NCBI GenBank assembly: GCA_023427925.1
Contig: JAEYZS010000088.1
Span: 1 to 6,431 of the forward strand
DNA length: 6,431 nt
Direction of reading: 5' to 3'
Source of the DNA: Pseudomonadota bacterium
GTDB lineage: Bacteria; Bdellovibrionota; Bdellovibrionia; Bdellovibrionales; JAEYZS01
Part shown: positions 5,699-6,431 of the stretch, piece after piece
How the letters are laid out: each line of letters begins with the position of its first letter
How positions within the stretch are numbered: the first letter of the stretch is position 1
The notes under the pieces: generated by a model
Told to the model about the DNA's origin: nothing
What the model saw: only the letters and a program-made list of their open reading frames with translations
Database searches by the model: none
Made by a program: the position numbers and the translations under genes

Positions 5699-5727
5699 TT
5701 GCCCGCTGACCGAATTGGAGTTATATC
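5699..5727 (+). promoter_or_regulatory. Possible promoter of the globin gene
   Basis: TTGCCC at 5699-5704 and TATATC at 5722-5727 are separated by 17 bp, a standard sigma70-type spacing. Transcription would start near 5734, immediately before the ribosome site GGAGG at 5739-5743. TACAAT at 5728-5733 is an alternative -10 box with a poorer -35 partner. No FNR-type palindrome (TTGAT-N4-ATCAA) is present, so oxygen control cannot be claimed. Confidence 0.35.
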
Positions 5728-5748
5728 TACAATCAATCGGAGGAAGTT

Positions 5749-6171
5749 ATGTCTCGCCGTCCTCAAAAAACAGATGCCGTTACAATTAATAACGTTTCTT
5801 TTGCTCATGAAGATATGTTTGAAGTTGTCGATACGTTTTATACTCGTGTCCAAAACGACGAACTCTTAAAGGTCCCATTTGCATCAGTTCATGATTGGCC
5901 CGATCACATAGACAGACTCACTCATTTTTGGTGGATCAAATTCGGTGGAACACCATACTTGATTCCTTATTACAATCCCGTCGAAAAGCATTTCTTTGCT
6001 GGTTTTAACGAGACGCTACTTGAAAGATGGCTTGAGCTGTTTCATCAAACGCTAAATGAAAAGCTTAATCCCGAGCAAGCAAAGCTCTGGACTATGATCT
6101 CTGAGAGAATGGGTAAGGCATTATCATTTAAAAACGAAGCCTACAGAAAATATTACGAGCAACAACGATAG
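5749..6171 (+). CDS. Group III truncated haemoglobin (trHbP type)
   Basis: This 140-aa cytoplasmic globin of the 2-on-2 type is related to Campylobacter Ctb, a family tied to oxygen binding and to NO or peroxide stress. Visible landmarks are FYTRVQND (30-37, with Y31 a likely B10 Tyr), the E-helix stretch DWPDHIDRLTHFWW (49-62, with H53 a candidate distal residue), His81 in VEKHFF as the likely proximal F8 haem ligand, and ERWLELF (92-98) with the G-helix Trp94 typical of group III. The length matches the family (about 120-140 aa). The ATG is fixed by CGGAGGAA at 5738-5745. The gene follows the haem protein by 82 bp on the same strand and may have its own promoter. A perfect 11-bp stem begins inside the last codons. 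The helix positions were assigned by eye; the family call is firm. Confidence 0.9.
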   Translation: MSRRPQKTDAVTINNVSFAHEDMFEVVDTFYTRVQNDELLKVPFASVHDWPDHIDRLTHFWWIKFGGTPYLIPYYNPVEKHFFAGFNETLLERWLELFHQTLNEKLNPEQAKLWTMISERMGKALSFKNEAYRKYYEQQR

Positions 6172-6184
6172 TATTGCTCGTAAT
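6152..6184. terminator. Bidirectional terminator overlapping the globin stop codon
   Basis: A perfect 11-bp stem (ATTACGAGCAA at 6152-6162 with TTGCTCGTAAT at 6174-6184) has an 11-base loop that includes the TAG stop of the globin gene. The downstream plus strand is TCTTAATTCTT and the minus-strand exit is ATTTTC, so both U-tracts are only moderate. It lies between convergent genes whose stop codons are 22 bp apart, and probably serves both. Confidence 0.7.
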
Positions 6185-6193
6185 TCTTAATTC

Positions 6194-6431
6194 TTAGGGT
6201 CTTTCTAAAGCCCCAATATCAATACCACTACCAATAATGTTTCTAGGAACTTCTGCTCCCGGATCCATCTTCGCTCGAATCGGCGGATGATAGACTGGAA
6301 TCAAGAGTGGATTAGAGAACGGAAACGTGTTCCCACCGCTTACCGGATTTGAGTTTCCTGCGTTGACTAGAACACTTCCTGAAGCTGGCGTATAGTTATT
6401 GGCACCGGTAAATCCTGCATTAGTATGTGTC
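6194..6431 (-). CDS. C-terminal part of a parallel beta-helix (choice-of-anchor Q-like) surface protein, partial
   Basis: An open minus-strand frame enters from the right edge and ends at TAA (complement of 6194-6196), giving 78 residues. It contains FTGANNYTPASGSVLVNAGN, an Asn/Gly/Pro-rich stretch, then the closing IGSGIDIGALERP. The order 'SP/SxLVNAG... then R-x-I-x-G-x-x-I-D-I-GA-x-E' just before the C-terminus is the hallmark of the last coils of right-handed parallel beta-helix proteins with a choice-of-anchor Q ending. These are usually large exported or surface proteins; the signal peptide and the rest of the helix lie outside the window. The frame continues cleanly to the edge without a stop. 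The gene converges on the globin and shares its terminator. Its ligand or function cannot be told from this tail. Confidence 0.8.
   Translation of the reverse strand, partial: THTNAGFTGANNYTPASGSVLVNAGNSNPVSGGNTFPFSNPLLIPVYHPPIRAKMDPGAEVPRNIIGSGIDIGALERP

Noticed and set aside
5680..5748. FNR/NO-responsive operator upstream of the globin
   Set aside because: Only half-site-like TTGAG is present; no symmetric TTGAT-N4-ATCAA or similar palindrome overlaps the putative promoter.
1..6431. CRISPR array, insertion sequence, tRNA or defence/secretion gene cluster
   Set aside because: There are no regularly spaced direct repeats, transposase or integrase motifs, tRNA-like folds or toxin/nuclease motifs, and the genes look like ordinary chromosomal envelope and housekeeping functions.

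Overview
The window is ordinary chromosomal DNA from a low-GC (roughly 40% by eye) Gram-negative bacterium. It encodes a periplasmic Do-family protease, an outer-membrane beta-barrel, signal peptides, a c-type haem protein and a parallel beta-helix surface protein. The gene mix (small CxxC zinc proteins, an RRM protein with an RG tail, a group III truncated globin, a 'DIGALE' beta-helix protein) and the single-gene layout fit a predatory deltaproteobacterium-like lineage such as Bdellovibrionota. That placement is inference from family composition, because there is no marker gene here.

Layout. 1-57 is the probable C-terminal tail of an upstream gene. 90-1529 (+) is an HtrA/DegP-like protease. 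It converges on 1611-2144 (-), a small 8-strand outer-membrane barrel, and the two share a strong bidirectional terminator at 1556-1585. The 272 bp between the barrel gene and the next gene on the plus strand holds no convincing gene but does hold three consecutive inverted-repeat structures (2186-2316). The plus strand then carries a tiny multi-cysteine protein (2417-2656), an exported alpha/beta hydrolase with an intact triad (2726-3661), an RRM RNA-binding protein with a long leader (3854-4153) ending in a textbook terminator, a 62-aa zinc protein built from a duplicated C-x4-H...C-x2-C unit (4238-4426), an exported protein with one CxxCH haem motif (about 4521-5666), and a group III truncated haemoglobin (5749-6171). 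The right edge holds the last 78 codons of a minus-strand beta-helix protein (6194-6431), convergent with the globin across an 11-bp stem that overlaps the globin stop codon.

How they work together. No tight multi-gene operon is evident: most genes have their own Shine-Dalgarno sequence, gaps of about 70-200 bp and frequent hairpins. The protease and the barrel are a plausible functional pair, since Do proteases handle misfolded outer-membrane proteins. The haem protein and the globin may both serve redox or NO/O2 chemistry. No defence system, mobile element, CRISPR array, tRNA or rRNA was found. The most interesting leads are regulatory: the stacked hairpins at 2186-2316, the inverted repeat and competing pairings in the RRM leader, and the G6/T8 tracts at the uncertain start of the haem protein.
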